Source: Actinomadura alba
Lineage (GTDB): Bacteria; Actinomycetota; Actinomycetes; Streptosporangiales; Streptosporangiaceae
Reading direction: 5' to 3'
Length of the DNA stretch: 64,000 bases
NCBI RefSeq assembly: GCF_014323705.1
Contig: NZ_JABVEC010000010.1
Span: forward strand, 180,600-244,599
The notes beneath the pieces were generated by a model. That model did no database searches. It was not told the DNA's origin and saw only the letters and a list, made by a program, of their open reading frames with translations. The translations under genes and the position numbers were made by a program. Within the stretch, counting starts at the first letter, position 1. Every line of letters begins with the position of its first letter. Positions 38,488 through 48,562 of the stretch are shown here, one piece after another.

Positions 38488-38565
38488 CAGGGATCTTCAG
38501 CCCTGATCAAGTCTTCGCCCGGGATCAGGTTCTCAGCCGGGATCAGGTTCTCAGCCGGGGTCTTC
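38488..38565. repeat. Degenerate 18 bp tandem repeats at the 3' end of the TetR gene
   Basis: On the minus strand the unit GAACCTGATCCCGGCTGA occurs twice in a row, flanked by diverged copies. The first diverged copy contains the last codons and stop codon of the TetR gene, so the array starts inside the coding end. Confidence 0.7.
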
Positions 38566-39261
38566 GTGTGCCACCTGCTCGAACAGCGCGGCGAGCGCCG
38601 GATCGTGCCGTCCTGCGACATGCAGCAGCACCACGTACTGATCCACGAGCAGCCGTTCCAGCTGTGCGCGGGGCACATCGCGCCGCTCCAGCCAGTCCAG
38701 AGCGGCCGTCTCGACCAGCGCCATCCAGCAACGCAGCGTGATGCGGAGGATCGGGCCGGGGTCGTCGCCGCCGAGCGCGAGCAGAATCCGGTCGAGCAGC
38801 AGCTGCCGGACCCCATCGATGATCTCGCCGACCTCGTCGGACCGGTTCGCCGGGCCGCCCCGTAGCAGCGTGGTGTAGCCCGCCGCGTGGTCTTCGACGA
38901 AGTCGAAATAACGGCTCAGAGAGATGCGCAGCCGGTCGATCGGCCGGCCCTCCGTCGGTGGCTCGAGCAGGTCCGAGAGTTGCCCGGCCGCGCTTCTGAG
39001 CGCGGCGATGTACAGCTCCTGCTTGCCGCCGAAGTAGTGATAGACGAGTGCCCGCGACGCCCCGGCCGCCACCGCGACATCGTCGATGGACACGTTCTCC
39101 GGCGACCGGTGACTGAACAGCTGCAACGAGGCTTCGATCAGCTCGTCCCGCCGCTCGGCGACACTGAGCCGGCGTCTGCCCCGTCCGCCCCCCGGCCCGC
39201 GCGTCACGGGGACGGTTCGATGACCGGCCTGCCCCTTATCGGTCACTGTCCGATCTGCCAC
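38551..39261 (-). CDS. TetR family transcriptional regulator
   Basis: About 236 residues. The helix-turn-helix at about 45-85 is IEASLQLFSHRSPENVSIDDVAVAAGASRALVYHYFGGKQELY in pattern, with the tight ASRALVYHYFG turn. A helical ligand-binding domain follows (LRISLSRYFDFVEDHAAGYTTLLRGG). The start is uncertain: GTG at 39261 or GTG at 39246. Divergent from a LacI-type regulator gene. The ligand is unknown. Confidence 0.86.
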   Translation of the reverse strand: MADRTVTDKGQAGHRTVPVTRGPGGGRGRRRLSVAERRDELIEASLQLFSHRSPENVSIDDVAVAAGASRALVYHYFGGKQELYIAALRSAAGQLSDLLEPPTEGRPIDRLRISLSRYFDFVEDHAAGYTTLLRGGPANRSDEVGEIIDGVRQLLLDRILLALGGDDPGPILRITLRCWMALVETAALDWLERRDVPRAQLERLLVDQYVVLLHVAGRHDPALAALFEQVAHEDPG

Positions 39262-39443
39262 GCTGCGAAGGGTATCCGAGGGCGGCGGATGGGCGAGCGA
39301 CCGGGCGAATCGGAAGGTACAGGCCCGAACTCGCTTGCCGGACTGGCCGTTAACCGCTGTTGCGCCGGTTTGGGGCAAGAACGGGGCATCATGGCATCTT
39401 CTCCCTTAGGCGGCACGTCCTGCAGCCTCTCGACAGGAGCGCC

Positions 39444-40529
39444 ATGTCAGTTGGTGAAGGCACAGTCCCGGGTCCAGATCGTGAAGACACGCCACCTGCC
39501 CCCGTCAGACCGGACATCGTGGCGGGGCCGTCGACGCCGAAACCGACGATCCGGAACGTGGCCGACCGCGCCGGGGTGTCGAAGTCCCTGGTGTCGCTGG
39601 TGATGCGGGGATCGCCACATGTCAGTGAGCGCCGCCGGAAGGCGGTCCTGAAGGCCGCCCGCGAGCTCGGCTACCGGCCCAACGCCGTGGCCCGAAGCCT
39701 GGTCGAGGGCCGCACCCGGCTCATCGGCGCGCTGGTGGCCGATCTGCACAACCCCTTCTTCGCGGAGTTCCTCGACGGGCTTCAGGAGACGTTGCACGGC
39801 GAGAACCTCCGCATGCTGGTCGGCAGTGGCCGCTGGGATCCGCTCTTCGAGGCAGAGGCGGTCGAGGCCTTCCTGGAGATGCGGGTCGACGGCCTCGTCC
39901 TGCTCAGCGTGGTTCCGGATTCGCTCAAGGAGGCGGCCGCCAGCGTCCCGGTCGTGGTGGTCGGCGAACGAGACGTCGAGGGAGTCGACATCGTCGTCGA
40001 CGACGACGAACTCGGCGCCAGCCTGGCCGTGGACCACCTGGTCGAGCATGGTCACCGGCGAATCGCCCATATCGAGGGCGCGCGCTCGACCACGGCCCGT
40101 TACCGCCGTGCGGGCTACGAGGCCGCGATGGCCCGGCATGGCCTGTCCGGCGAGGTCATCGTCGAGACGGGTGACTTCACCGAGGAGGGTGGTTACCGCG
40201 CGGCGCGGGTCCTGCTGTCCGGGGAACGCCGGCCGACAGCGATCTTCGCACCGAACGATCTCGTCGCCACGGGTGCGCTCTCGGCCGCCGACGAGCTGGA
40301 ACTCCGCGTCCCCGAAGACGTATCGATCATCGGTTACGACAACACCCACCTCGCGGCGATCAGGCACATCTCGCTGACCAGCGTCGACCAGCCCCGGCGC
40401 GACATGGGCCGGGTCGCCGCGGAACTGCTCTGCGCCCGGATCGAGGATCCGGGCCGGGAACCACGCCAGACGCTCGTCGTGCCTCACCTCGTGGTGCGTG
40501 CCACCACTGGTCCGGCGCGAGCTCTTTGA
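39444..40529 (+). CDS. LacI family transcriptional regulator
   Basis: A 361-residue repressor. The N-terminal DNA-binding domain is TIRNVADRAGVSKSLVSLVMRG, with the hinge LGYRPNAVARSLV. The sugar-binding domain contains LIGALVADLHNPFFAEFLDGL, HGHRRIAHIEGA and the SIIGYDNT segment. About 30 disordered residues precede the DNA-binding domain. The ATG at 39444 has AGGAG upstream. No sugar genes are adjacent; it could act on a distant locus such as the xylan genes at 56-61 kb, which is a guess. Confidence 0.9.
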   Translation: MSVGEGTVPGPDREDTPPAPVRPDIVAGPSTPKPTIRNVADRAGVSKSLVSLVMRGSPHVSERRRKAVLKAARELGYRPNAVARSLVEGRTRLIGALVADLHNPFFAEFLDGLQETLHGENLRMLVGSGRWDPLFEAEAVEAFLEMRVDGLVLLSVVPDSLKEAAASVPVVVVGERDVEGVDIVVDDDELGASLAVDHLVEHGHRRIAHIEGARSTTARYRRAGYEAAMARHGLSGEVIVETGDFTEEGGYRAARVLLSGERRPTAIFAPNDLVATGALSAADELELRVPEDVSIIGYDNTHLAAIRHISLTSVDQPRRDMGRVAAELLCARIEDPGREPRQTLVVPHLVVRATTGPARAL

Positions 40530-40703
40530 GGCTTTGAACCGGATCCGGTCGAGCCGAGGTCGATCGTCTCGCCGGCCGGGTATCGGGCTCGCCAAGCCTG
40601 GCGCAATCACCGGGCCGCGGGGGACCCGTGGGGGGTTAATGGTCCACTGAACCAGCCGTTCGGCCGGTCGGCGCAAGGATCATGTCCACCCAGGGGGTAA
40701 ATC

Positions 40704-40946
40704 GTGCGTGGTCCGGAGATGGTGTCGTGCGCTCAGCGCGCGGCGAGTGAATTGGAGCGCGCGTGGTCGGAGTGGCGCCACGCGCATGGACTGACCGAGC
40801 AACTGGCGGAGTCCGTGGCCAGCTACGTGGCCCATTCGATCGATCACCCATGGGGGCGACCCCGCGTGGTCCTGGGCCTCGACGCGGATGAGGCGCGGGC
40901 CCTCGCGGCCCTGCTGGGCGCGGACGACACCGTTCGATCGGTCTGA
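40704..40946 (+). CDS. Small conserved-looking hypothetical protein
   Basis: An 80-residue acidic protein: ELERAWSEWRHAHGLTEQLAESVASYVAHSIDHPWGRPRVVLGLDADEARALAALL in pattern, mostly helical with a central HPWGRPRVV strand. It has no signal peptide and I recognise no family. It starts at GTG 40704 or ATG 40719. A strong terminator with a T run follows, which supports it as a real gene. Confidence 0.65.
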   Translation: MRGPEMVSCAQRAASELERAWSEWRHAHGLTEQLAESVASYVAHSIDHPWGRPRVVLGLDADEARALAALLGADDTVRSV

Positions 40947-40954
40947 TCGATGGC

Positions 40955-41007
40955 GTGGCCGCCGCCATGATCCCCAAGAGGCGGCGGCCACTTGATCATG
41001 CCTTTTT
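40955..41007 (+). terminator. Intrinsic terminator
   Basis: GTGGCCGCCGCC and GGCGGCGGCCAC form a perfect 12 bp stem with a 13 nt loop, followed 11 bases later by TTTTT. It lies right after the small hypothetical gene. Confidence 0.8.
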
Positions 41008-41087
41008 CGTGCAGTGATTTGACGTATGGCCACCCGTGTGCAGACTTGCAGGGTTGGTAACGGCCATATTACGAAGGGCTGCGTTTC

Positions 41088-41936
41088 TTGAGGATCCGGC
41101 GTCAGAGACCCCTGGCGGCAGCCGTGCTGATCGCATTCCTGCCCGCCCTCGCCGCATGTGGGTTCGCGTCCGGCTCGCCTGTCGGCTCATCGGTCGGCTC
41201 GGGCGACGCGGCCGCCGCGTCGACCGGCGGCGGCCCGGCGGCGTCCGCCGAAGGGCCGGCCGACGGCCTTCCCCGGAGGTCTCTCGCCGGCAAGGTCATC
41301 GTCATCGATCCCGGACACAACGGCGGCAATGCCACGCATGCCTCCGAGGTGAACAAGCTGGTCAACGTGATCACGGAGCGCAAGGCATGCGACACCACCG
41401 GCACCGAGACCACACGCGGCTACGCCGAGCACGCCTTCACATGGGACGTCTCCAACCGGGTCGCCAAGATCTTGAAGGCCCAGGGCGCCAAGGTCGTGCT
41501 CACGCGCAGTAGTGACACCGGTGTGGGTCCCTGCGTCACCGAGCGCGCGGCCATCGGCAATCGCAACAAGGCGGACGCCGCGCTGTCGGTGCACGCCGAC
41601 GGCGCGCCCAAGGGCGATCGGGGCTTCCACATCATCGAGCCCAAGGCGGTCAAGGGTTACAACGACAAGATCGTGCCCGACTCCCACAAGCTCGGCCTCG
41701 CGCTTCGCGACGCCTACCGCGAGGGGACGGGCATCCCCTACTCCAACTACCGCGGCAAGAAGGCCATCGACGCACGGGACGATCTCGGCGGGCTGAACCT
41801 GTCCACGCGGCCGAAGGTCTTCATCGAGTGCGGCAACATGCAGGACCCCGGTGACGCCGCCAAGCTGTCCGACCCCAAGTTCCGCCAGCGCATCGCCGAG
41901 GCCCTCGCGGACGGCCTCACCGACTACCTCACCTGA
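41088..41936 (+). CDS. N-acetylmuramoyl-L-alanine amidase, lipoprotein (Amidase_3)
   Basis: Zinc hydrolase that cuts the bond between muramic acid and the stem peptide. 282 residues. The lipobox is LAAC with the cysteine at 24, followed by a Ser/Gly/Ala-rich linker to about 65. The catalytic domain has IDPGHNGGN (zinc His), the zinc Glu in THASEVNKL, the zinc His in LSVHADGA, and the catalytic Glu in VFIECGNM. It resembles the mycobacterial Rv3717 type. The start is a TTG after GAAGGG; no other start fits the signal peptide. Confidence 0.9.
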   Translation: MRIRRQRPLAAAVLIAFLPALAACGFASGSPVGSSVGSGDAAAASTGGGPAASAEGPADGLPRRSLAGKVIVIDPGHNGGNATHASEVNKLVNVITERKACDTTGTETTRGYAEHAFTWDVSNRVAKILKAQGAKVVLTRSSDTGVGPCVTERAAIGNRNKADAALSVHADGAPKGDRGFHIIEPKAVKGYNDKIVPDSHKLGLALRDAYREGTGIPYSNYRGKKAIDARDDLGGLNLSTRPKVFIECGNMQDPGDAAKLSDPKFRQRIAEALADGLTDYLT

Positions 41937-42012
41937 TCCAAGCGCCATCAATCCGTTCCGACGCCTGCCCCGCCCGGGTAAGGCGACCGGAGGGGGTTGG
42001 GAGGATGGGCGG

Positions 42013-43449
42013 GTGATCGATGCCCTGGGTCGTGTGCGCGACCATTTTCACCAGGCCGGATACACGGTGGCCGCAGCTCGGGAGCTACTCGGACCCGTGG
42101 CCGGCGGCGCCCTGGCGCGCGATGAGATCGTTCCCGCACTGAGGGCCACTGGTGGCGGGTCGCCGCTCGAGGCGATCATCAGGCTGTTCTGGTTGCAGGT
42201 CGCGACGCCCGAGTACGGATCTCTCACCGATGACCTGGTCGCCGCGGGCCTGGCCGAGCGGTCGGCCGGTGAGGTCCGCGCGACCGTGCACATCGAGCCG
42301 TTGGAGTCGGTCAGCGGTGGGTCCGGAATCGGTCATGTCGTCTCTGACCTCAAGGTCCGGCCCGGCGGCGACGTGCCGCTGCGGCTCGACCACGTGGTGG
42401 GCGCGGGAGGCGCGTCGGCCAATCTGGCACAGCTGGTCGTCCACAGGCCTGTGGAAAACATGCTCGACCTCGGAACCGGCTCGGGTGTGCAGGCTCTGCA
42501 CTTGGCCGGCCGGGCCGGGAAGATCTGTGCGACCGATGTGAACCCCCGCGCGCTCGCACTCGCTCAGATCGGCTTCACGCTCTCCGGACTGCGCGACGTC
42601 GAGTTGCTGAAGGGGTCGCTGTTCGAGCCGGTGCCCGATCGGACCTTCGACCTGATCGTTTCCAACCCCCCTTTCGTGATCTCTCCGGACGGCCGTTTCT
42701 CCTACCGTGAGGCCGGTCTGCCCGGCGATGAGGTCGGCCGGCGGCTGGTGGCCGAAGCACCGTCCCACCTGGTGGACGGCGGTTGGTGCCACCTGCTCGC
42801 CAACTGGCTGCACGTCGGTGGACGGCCGTGGGAGGAGCGGGTCGGCGAGTGGCTCACGGCGACCGGGTGTGACGCGTGGGTCGTGCAGCGTGACGTCCAG
42901 GACCCCGCCGAATACGCCGAACTGTGGTTGCGCGACTCCTGCGAGACCGGCACCCCGGAGTACCGCCGCCGCTACGACACGTGGCTGGCTCACTTCGAGC
43001 GCGAGGACGTCACGGGTATCGGCTTCGGCTGGATCTCTCTGCGCAAGGGCGGCACGACCGTACGGATCGAGGAGTTGCGGCAGGGGGTCGAGCAGCCGGT
43101 CGGCGCGTATGTGGAAAAGATCTTTGACGGGATGGTCGACGGACGGAGGTTTTCCACAGGCCGCCTGCGTACCGCAGCCGGGGTCGCGCAAGAACAGATC
43201 GGGCCACCGGGAGCCGGGGATCCCGAGCGGATCGTGCTCCGGCAGACGCGCGGGCTGCGCCGCGCCGCCGGGGTGGGGACGGTCGAGGCGGCCCTCGCGG
43301 GCGTCTGCGACGGGTCGCTGCCGCTGGAGCCGTTGCTCGACGCGATCGCCGAGCTCTTGGGGCTGCCGGAGGACGACGTGCGGGCCCACGCTTTGGCAGT
43401 GCTGCCGGAACTGATCGCGGATGGATTCTTCGAATTCGCCGCTGAGTGA
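42013..43449 (+). CDS. Class I SAM-dependent methyltransferase with N- and C-terminal accessory domains
   Basis: 478 residues. The N-terminal ~135 residues form a helical domain of the type preceding this methyltransferase in actinobacteria. The Rossmann domain follows with LDLGTGSGVQAL (SAM site), the ATDVNPRAL acidic loop and the SNPPFVIS signature. NPPF/NPPY marks N6-adenine or N5-glutamine methyltransferases. The C-terminal ~120 residues are helical and may bind the substrate. The target (DNA, rRNA or protein) is not determined. The GTG at 42013 fits the domain start. Confidence 0.85.
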   Translation: MIDALGRVRDHFHQAGYTVAAARELLGPVAGGALARDEIVPALRATGGGSPLEAIIRLFWLQVATPEYGSLTDDLVAAGLAERSAGEVRATVHIEPLESVSGGSGIGHVVSDLKVRPGGDVPLRLDHVVGAGGASANLAQLVVHRPVENMLDLGTGSGVQALHLAGRAGKICATDVNPRALALAQIGFTLSGLRDVELLKGSLFEPVPDRTFDLIVSNPPFVISPDGRFSYREAGLPGDEVGRRLVAEAPSHLVDGGWCHLLANWLHVGGRPWEERVGEWLTATGCDAWVVQRDVQDPAEYAELWLRDSCETGTPEYRRRYDTWLAHFEREDVTGIGFGWISLRKGGTTVRIEELRQGVEQPVGAYVEKIFDGMVDGRRFSTGRLRTAAGVAQEQIGPPGAGDPERIVLRQTRGLRRAAGVGTVEAALAGVCDGSLPLEPLLDAIAELLGLPEDDVRAHALAVLPELIADGFFEFAAE

Positions 43450-43465
43450 CCCCCGGAACTCGTGA

Positions 43466-43514
43466 CGATCAAGGATCGGGGTACGCGGGGAGTGGGTGCC
43501 CGGATCCTTGATCG
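43466..43514. terminator. Bidirectional hairpin between convergent genes
   Basis: CGATCAAGGATC and GATCCTTGATCG form a perfect 12 bp stem with a 25 nt loop, between the methyltransferase gene and pyrD, which converge. Confidence 0.65.
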
Positions 43515-43528
43515 ACAGTGTCGGTGCC

Positions 43529-44611
<1,083 letters not shown>

Positions 44612-44769
44612 TGCCGTCGATTCTGTCAGATAGGTCATCGGCGGTGTCACCTGCGTCGCCCCGACCTGAAGCAATTCCCCGCTATGTCGTCTGGAGTGCG
44701 TTTTTCGGTGCGATGCGGATTTCGTGCTTATGGCGATGCCGACCATCCTTGTTTGTGATGTCATCGGGA

Positions 44770-44790
44770 CGTCTCAAACATAAAGAGACG
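44770..44790. other. Small inverted repeat in the pyrD-exoprotein intergenic region
   Basis: CGTCTC and GAGACG form 6 bp arms around a 9 nt centre, in a gap (44612-44938) that is clearly more AT-rich than its surroundings. Otherwise I see nothing in this gap except presumed divergent promoters. Confidence 0.35.
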
Positions 44791-44938
44791 GTAATTATCT
44801 CCGCTTGTGTTATCGGCGTCGCTATCAACCCTAGGTCGAGGGGTATGCCAGCCGACATCCTTGCTATCTGGCCTGGACGGAGTTGCATGCACCGAAGTGG
44901 CCGGTAATGGCAGAGGCACCGAAGGGACGATTCTCAAT

Positions 44939-45787
44939 ATGAAAAGAGAAAACTCTATGAGCAAGATCAACTACACGCGCAGCCTTGCTCTCGCCGCAGC
45001 TTCGGCTGCTTTGGCCGGAGGTGTCGTGTCGCTGTCGGTGAGCGCGAACGCGGGGCTCGATCCGCGGGGCGACACGGCGACCCCCGTGGCCACCGACGTC
45101 CCGGACCCGGCAACGAGCGCCGGCAGCGCCAGCGGCGCCAGTAGCCGGAAGGCCGGCGGTGACCGGGCCGACGGGCGAAGGGTGCCGACCGACGACCCCG
45201 ACGCCGAGGACATGCGGGCCATCGGAAGGGACGCCCTGGCACAGAAGGCACTCGAGGCCTCCGGGAAGCCCGAGCCGGCCCCTGCGGCTCCGCAGCCGCC
45301 CGCCCCGGCCGCTCAGCCGGCACCGGGTGGCCAGGCCGCTAAGCCGGGACCTGCCGGACAGGAAGCGCCCAGTGCCGCAGCACCGCAGGGACCGAGTGCC
45401 GCCGCGCAGGCGCCCAGCGCCGGGCCCGCCGCCCAGCAGGCGCCCAGCGCCAGGCCGGCCTCCCAGCAGGGGCCCGGTGACCAGCCGGAATCCAGCGAGA
45501 ACCCGCAGGCTCAGCCCGCCGCACAGGGAGCGTCGAAGGCGAACCAGCAGAACCGCCGGCCGAAGGCCGCGCCCAACCCGGGCATCCAGGGCCGTACGCG
45601 CGAGACCGCGCCGCGGGGCGCCGCGCGCCGCGCCAAGCACGCTCAGAGTCACCGGAGCCAGGCCGCCCAGCGAGTCCAGGCCCGCCGGCCCGGTGCGGCC
45701 CGCGTTTCCAATACCGAGAAGGCCTGGCGGGGGCTGCTCGCCGATTCCCCGAACCAGAGTGAATCGGCGTGGAACGAGCCGTGGTGA
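44939..45787 (+). CDS. Secreted Ala/Pro/Gln-rich disordered protein
   Basis: 282 residues from the ATG at 44939; an ATG at 44957 would remove six. A signal peptide is clear (SLALAAASAALAGG..SANA). The mature protein is almost all low complexity: Pro/Ala/Gln repeats such as QAPSAGPAAQQAPSARPASQQ at about 195-220, then an Arg/Lys/His-rich stretch, ending in an aromatic patch (SAWNEPW). A short ordered part, DAEDMRAIGRDALAQKALEA, lies near 105. It could be a surface or cell-wall linker protein. No family is recognised. A 32 bp perfect palindrome follows. Confidence 0.7.
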   Translation: MKRENSMSKINYTRSLALAAASAALAGGVVSLSVSANAGLDPRGDTATPVATDVPDPATSAGSASGASSRKAGGDRADGRRVPTDDPDAEDMRAIGRDALAQKALEASGKPEPAPAAPQPPAPAAQPAPGGQAAKPGPAGQEAPSAAAPQGPSAAAQAPSAGPAAQQAPSARPASQQGPGDQPESSENPQAQPAAQGASKANQQNRRPKAAPNPGIQGRTRETAPRGAARRAKHAQSHRSQAAQRVQARRPGAARVSNTEKAWRGLLADSPNQSESAWNEPW

Positions 45788-45831
45788 ATGCCTAGAAATC
45801 GGCAGAACACACCAATCAAATAACGCAGGCG

Positions 45832-45863
45832 AAGCGCCCCGAGCGACGTCGCTCGGGGCGCTT
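45832..45863. terminator. 32 bp perfect palindrome, bidirectional terminator
   Basis: Positions 45832-45863 are a perfect self-complementary sequence (half-site AAGCGCCCCGAGCGAC) ending in CTTT on the plus strand and its mirror on the other. It lies between the convergent exoprotein and glycerol kinase genes, so it can stop transcription from both sides. Confidence 0.85.
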
Positions 45864-45908
45864 TACCTGGTAAGCGGAGATTGCTGGATGGGCCCATGGC
45901 GGAATGGG

Positions 45909-47420
45909 TCAGTGGTTGCCCGGTTTGATCCAGTCGAAGGTGCGCTCGACCGCGCGCTGCCAATTGTCGTATTCGGTGGCGCGCCGCTGCGGGTCCATGC
46001 TGGGCACCCATCGGGCCGCGCGGTGCCAGTTGCGCCGGAGCCCTTCCAGATCCGCCCAGTAGCCGACGGCCAGTCCCGCGGCGTAGGCCGCGCCGAGCGA
46101 GACCGTCTCGATCACCATGGGCCGTACGACGGGCACGTTGAGCACGTCGGCGACGAGCTGCATGAGCAGGTGATCGGCCGTCATACCGCCGTCGACGTTG
46201 AGCTCCTTCAGGCTGAGGCCGGAGTCGCGGTTCATCGCGTCCACGACCTCGCGGGTCTGCCAGCCGGTCGCCTCGAGCACCGCCCGCGCCAGGTGACCTT
46301 TGGTGATGTACGAGGTCAGACCGACGATGACGCCGCGCGCCTCACTGCGCCAGTGCGGTGCGAACAGGCCGGAGAAGGCCGGGACGATGTAACAGCCGCC
46401 GTTGTCCTCGACGGTGCGGGCCAAGGTCTCGATCTCGGGTGCGCTGCTGATCAGCCCGAGCCCGTCACGGAACCACTGGACCAGGGCGCCGGTGATGGCG
46501 ATGGATCCCTCGAGGGCGTAGACGGCGGGTTCGCCCGCGATCTTGTAGCCGACGGTGGTCAGCAGCCCGTTCGAGGAGCGCACCGGCTCGTTCCCGGTGT
46601 TCATGAGCAGGAAGCCGCCGGTGCCGTAGGTGCACTTCGCCTCGCCCGGCGCGAAGCAGGTCTGCCCGAACAGCGCCGCCTGCTGGTCACCGAGCGCGGC
46701 GCCGATGTGCACGCCGGGGATCACCCGGCGGGCGACGCCGTAGGTCTCGGTCGATGACCGGATCTCCGGCATCATCGCGCGCGGGATCCCGAAGAAGGCG
46801 AGAAGGTCGTCGTCCCACGCCAGCGAGTTGAGGTCCATCAGCAGGGTCCGGCTGGCGTTGGTCACGTCGGTCACATGGACACCGCCGTCGAGGCCGCCGG
46901 TGAGGTTCCAGATCAGCCAGCTCTCCATGGTGCCGAAGAGCACCTCGCCGCGCTCGGCGCGTTCGCGCAGGCCGGGGTCGTGGTCGAGCAGCCAGCGGAT
47001 CCGCGGGGCGGAGAAGTAGGTCGCCAGTGGCAGGCCGCTGCGCTCGGCGACGATGCCGGCGTCGTCCGCTCGCGCCATCTCCTCGATCAGCGAGTCGGTG
47101 CGCGTGTCCTGCCACACGATCGCCCGGCCGATCGGCGTCCCGGTGCGGCGGTCCCAAAGGACTGTGGTCTCGCGCTGGTTGGCGATGCCGACGGCGGCCA
47201 CCTGGGCCGGAGTGGCGCCCGCCTGGGCGAGGGCCTCGGGCGCGATCCGCTCGAGATTGCGCCAGATCTCGACGGCGTCGTGCTCGACCCATCCGGGCTT
47301 GGGAAAATGCTGCTTGTGCTCGCGCTGCGCGACCGAGACGAGGTGTCCCCGATGGTCGAACAGGATGCAGCGAGTCGAGGTGGTCCCCTGGTCGATCGAC
47401 ATCACATAGCGCTCGGTCAT
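45909..47420 (-). CDS. glpK: Glycerol kinase (copy 1)
   Basis: Phosphorylates glycerol to glycerol 3-phosphate. 503 residues of the FGGY family: [15 protein letters not shown] (ATP site), [17 protein letters not shown], the [12 protein letters not shown] segment, [13 protein letters not shown], and the C-terminal [19 protein letters not shown]. It lies 39 bp after the IclR gene on the same strand, so it may be co-transcribed with the regulator, separate from the second kinase in glpF-glpK-glpD. Confidence 0.95.
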   Translation of the reverse strand: MTERYVMSIDQGTTSTRCILFDHRGHLVSVAQREHKQHFPKPGWVEHDAVEIWRNLERIAPEALAQAGATPAQVAAVGIANQRETTVLWDRRTGTPIGRAIVWQDTRTDSLIEEMARADDAGIVAERSGLPLATYFSAPRIRWLLDHDPGLRERAERGEVLFGTMESWLIWNLTGGLDGGVHVTDVTNASRTLLMDLNSLAWDDDLLAFFGIPRAMMPEIRSSTETYGVARRVIPGVHIGAALGDQQAALFGQTCFAPGEAKCTYGTGGFLLMNTGNEPVRSSNGLLTTVGYKIAGEPAVYALEGSIAITGALVQWFRDGLGLISSAPEIETLARTVEDNGGCYIVPAFSGLFAPHWRSEARGVIVGLTSYITKGHLARAVLEATGWQTREVVDAMNRDSGLSLKELNVDGGMTADHLLMQLVADVLNVPVVRPMVIETVSLGAAYAAGLAVGYWADLEGLRRNWHRAARWVPSMDPQRRATEYDNWQRAVERTFDWIKPGNH

Positions 47421-47459
47421 GAGGCGCCCACCTGCCCGCGACGCCGGGTGGGCCGGTCG

Positions 47460-48227
47460 TCACCAGCGGGAGGCGCCAAGGTCCCTGGAGACCGCGCGGG
47501 CCGCGTTGCGCACGTAACCGACGAGTTCGAGGTCGGGCGTCCCCTTGGTGTCGCAGAGCCGCTCGACGGCTCCCGACACGCCGATGGCGCCGACGACCAG
47601 CCCGCCGTAGCCCCGGATCGGTGCGGCGATCGCGGCTTCACCAATGGACATCTCCTCGATCTCGGTGGCCCAGCCGAGGTCGCGCACGCGGGCGAGTGCT
47701 CGTCCGAGCTCTCTCGGGTTGGTGATGGTGCGGCGGGAGAACGCTTCGAGTTCGGCGCCCTGAAGGTACGACGCGGCGTTGGCGTCGTGGGCCAGCAGGA
47801 CCTTGCCCAGCGCGGTGGCGTGCGGCGGCAGCAGCGAGCCGATGTCCATGGCCTGGAGGGTGTCGTCGGGGCGGAACACGTGGTGGACCACGAGGACCTT
47901 GCCGTCGAGCAGCGTCCCGATGCGCACCGCCTCACCGCTGCGCGCCGCCAGCGCGTCGGCCCAGTTGATCGCACGCGACCGGAGTTCGTTGACGTCGAGA
48001 TAGCTGGTGCCGAGATGGAGCAGGGCGGCGCCCAGCTGGTACTTGCCCGTCGGCTCGTCCTGCTCGACGAAACCGACCCGCTCGAGAGTGCGCAGGATGC
48101 CGTGGGCGGTGCCACGCGCCAGGCCCAGTGAACTCGCGACCTCCCCCACACCGAGCCGACCGGAACTGCGGGCGAGCAGGCGCAGGATCGCGGCGGCTCG
48201 CTCGATCGATTGCACCGGTCCTGGCAC
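47460..48227 (-). CDS. gylR: IclR family regulator of glycerol metabolism (GylR-like)
   Basis: A 255-residue repressor. The N-terminal winged helix is SIERAAAILRLLARSSGRLGVGEVASSLGLARGTAHGILRTLERVGFV in pattern. The C-terminal effector domain has HVFRPDDTLQAMDIGSLLPPHATALGK and GAIGVSG. In Streptomyces the IclR protein GylR controls the glpF-glpK-glpD operon. The GTG at 48227 fits the family start; the open frame to 48305 is not family-like. Divergent from glpF, with two palindromic sites in between. Confidence 0.9.
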   Translation of the reverse strand: MPGPVQSIERAAAILRLLARSSGRLGVGEVASSLGLARGTAHGILRTLERVGFVEQDEPTGKYQLGAALLHLGTSYLDVNELRSRAINWADALAARSGEAVRIGTLLDGKVLVVHHVFRPDDTLQAMDIGSLLPPHATALGKVLLAHDANAASYLQGAELEAFSRRTITNPRELGRALARVRDLGWATEIEEMSIGEAAIAAPIRGYGGLVVGAIGVSGAVERLCDTKGTPDLELVGYVRNAARAVSRDLGASRW

Positions 48228-48269
48228 GGCCTGATCGTACCGTGGCAAAAAGTGGATCGACTGAAACGT

Positions 48270-48287
48270 TGTCGGCAATGTCGACAG
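48270..48287. promoter_or_regulatory. Regulator site candidate 1 in the glycerol promoter region
   Basis: TTGTCGGCAATGTCGACA, close to the iclR start codon. It shares the 11-mer CAATGTCGACA (48276-48286) with site 2. A likely IclR autoregulation site. Confidence 0.55.
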
Positions 48288-48382
48288 AAGTCGATATATC
48301 CGCATCTGCTGCGAAAGACCAGCCAGTTCTCGTGGTCTGGATCATATTTCGGAGGGTACTGTCCGGCCATGCGCGGGCAAAG

Positions 48383-48401
48383 TGTTCGACAATGTCGACA
48401 C
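48383..48401. promoter_or_regulatory. Regulator site candidate 2 in the glycerol promoter region
   Basis: TGTTCGACAATGTCGACAC reads as an imperfect inverted repeat (GTGTTCGACA and TGTCGACAC). CAATGTCGACA at 48390-48400 matches site 1. It lies about 160 bp before glpF. A likely IclR operator for the glpFKD side. Confidence 0.6.
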
Positions 48402-48562
48402 ATGTCCGTTGACCCCTGTTCGGCGGCGACTTACCCTCCACCCAGCCGTGAGAAGACACCTCACATGCTTGATCGTGATCTGCCTCCAACCGCAACCGGC
48501 GCGATCGGACCACGCGACGGGCGACCGCGCCCCCACCCCCATCGCATTGGCGAGGAGTGCAC

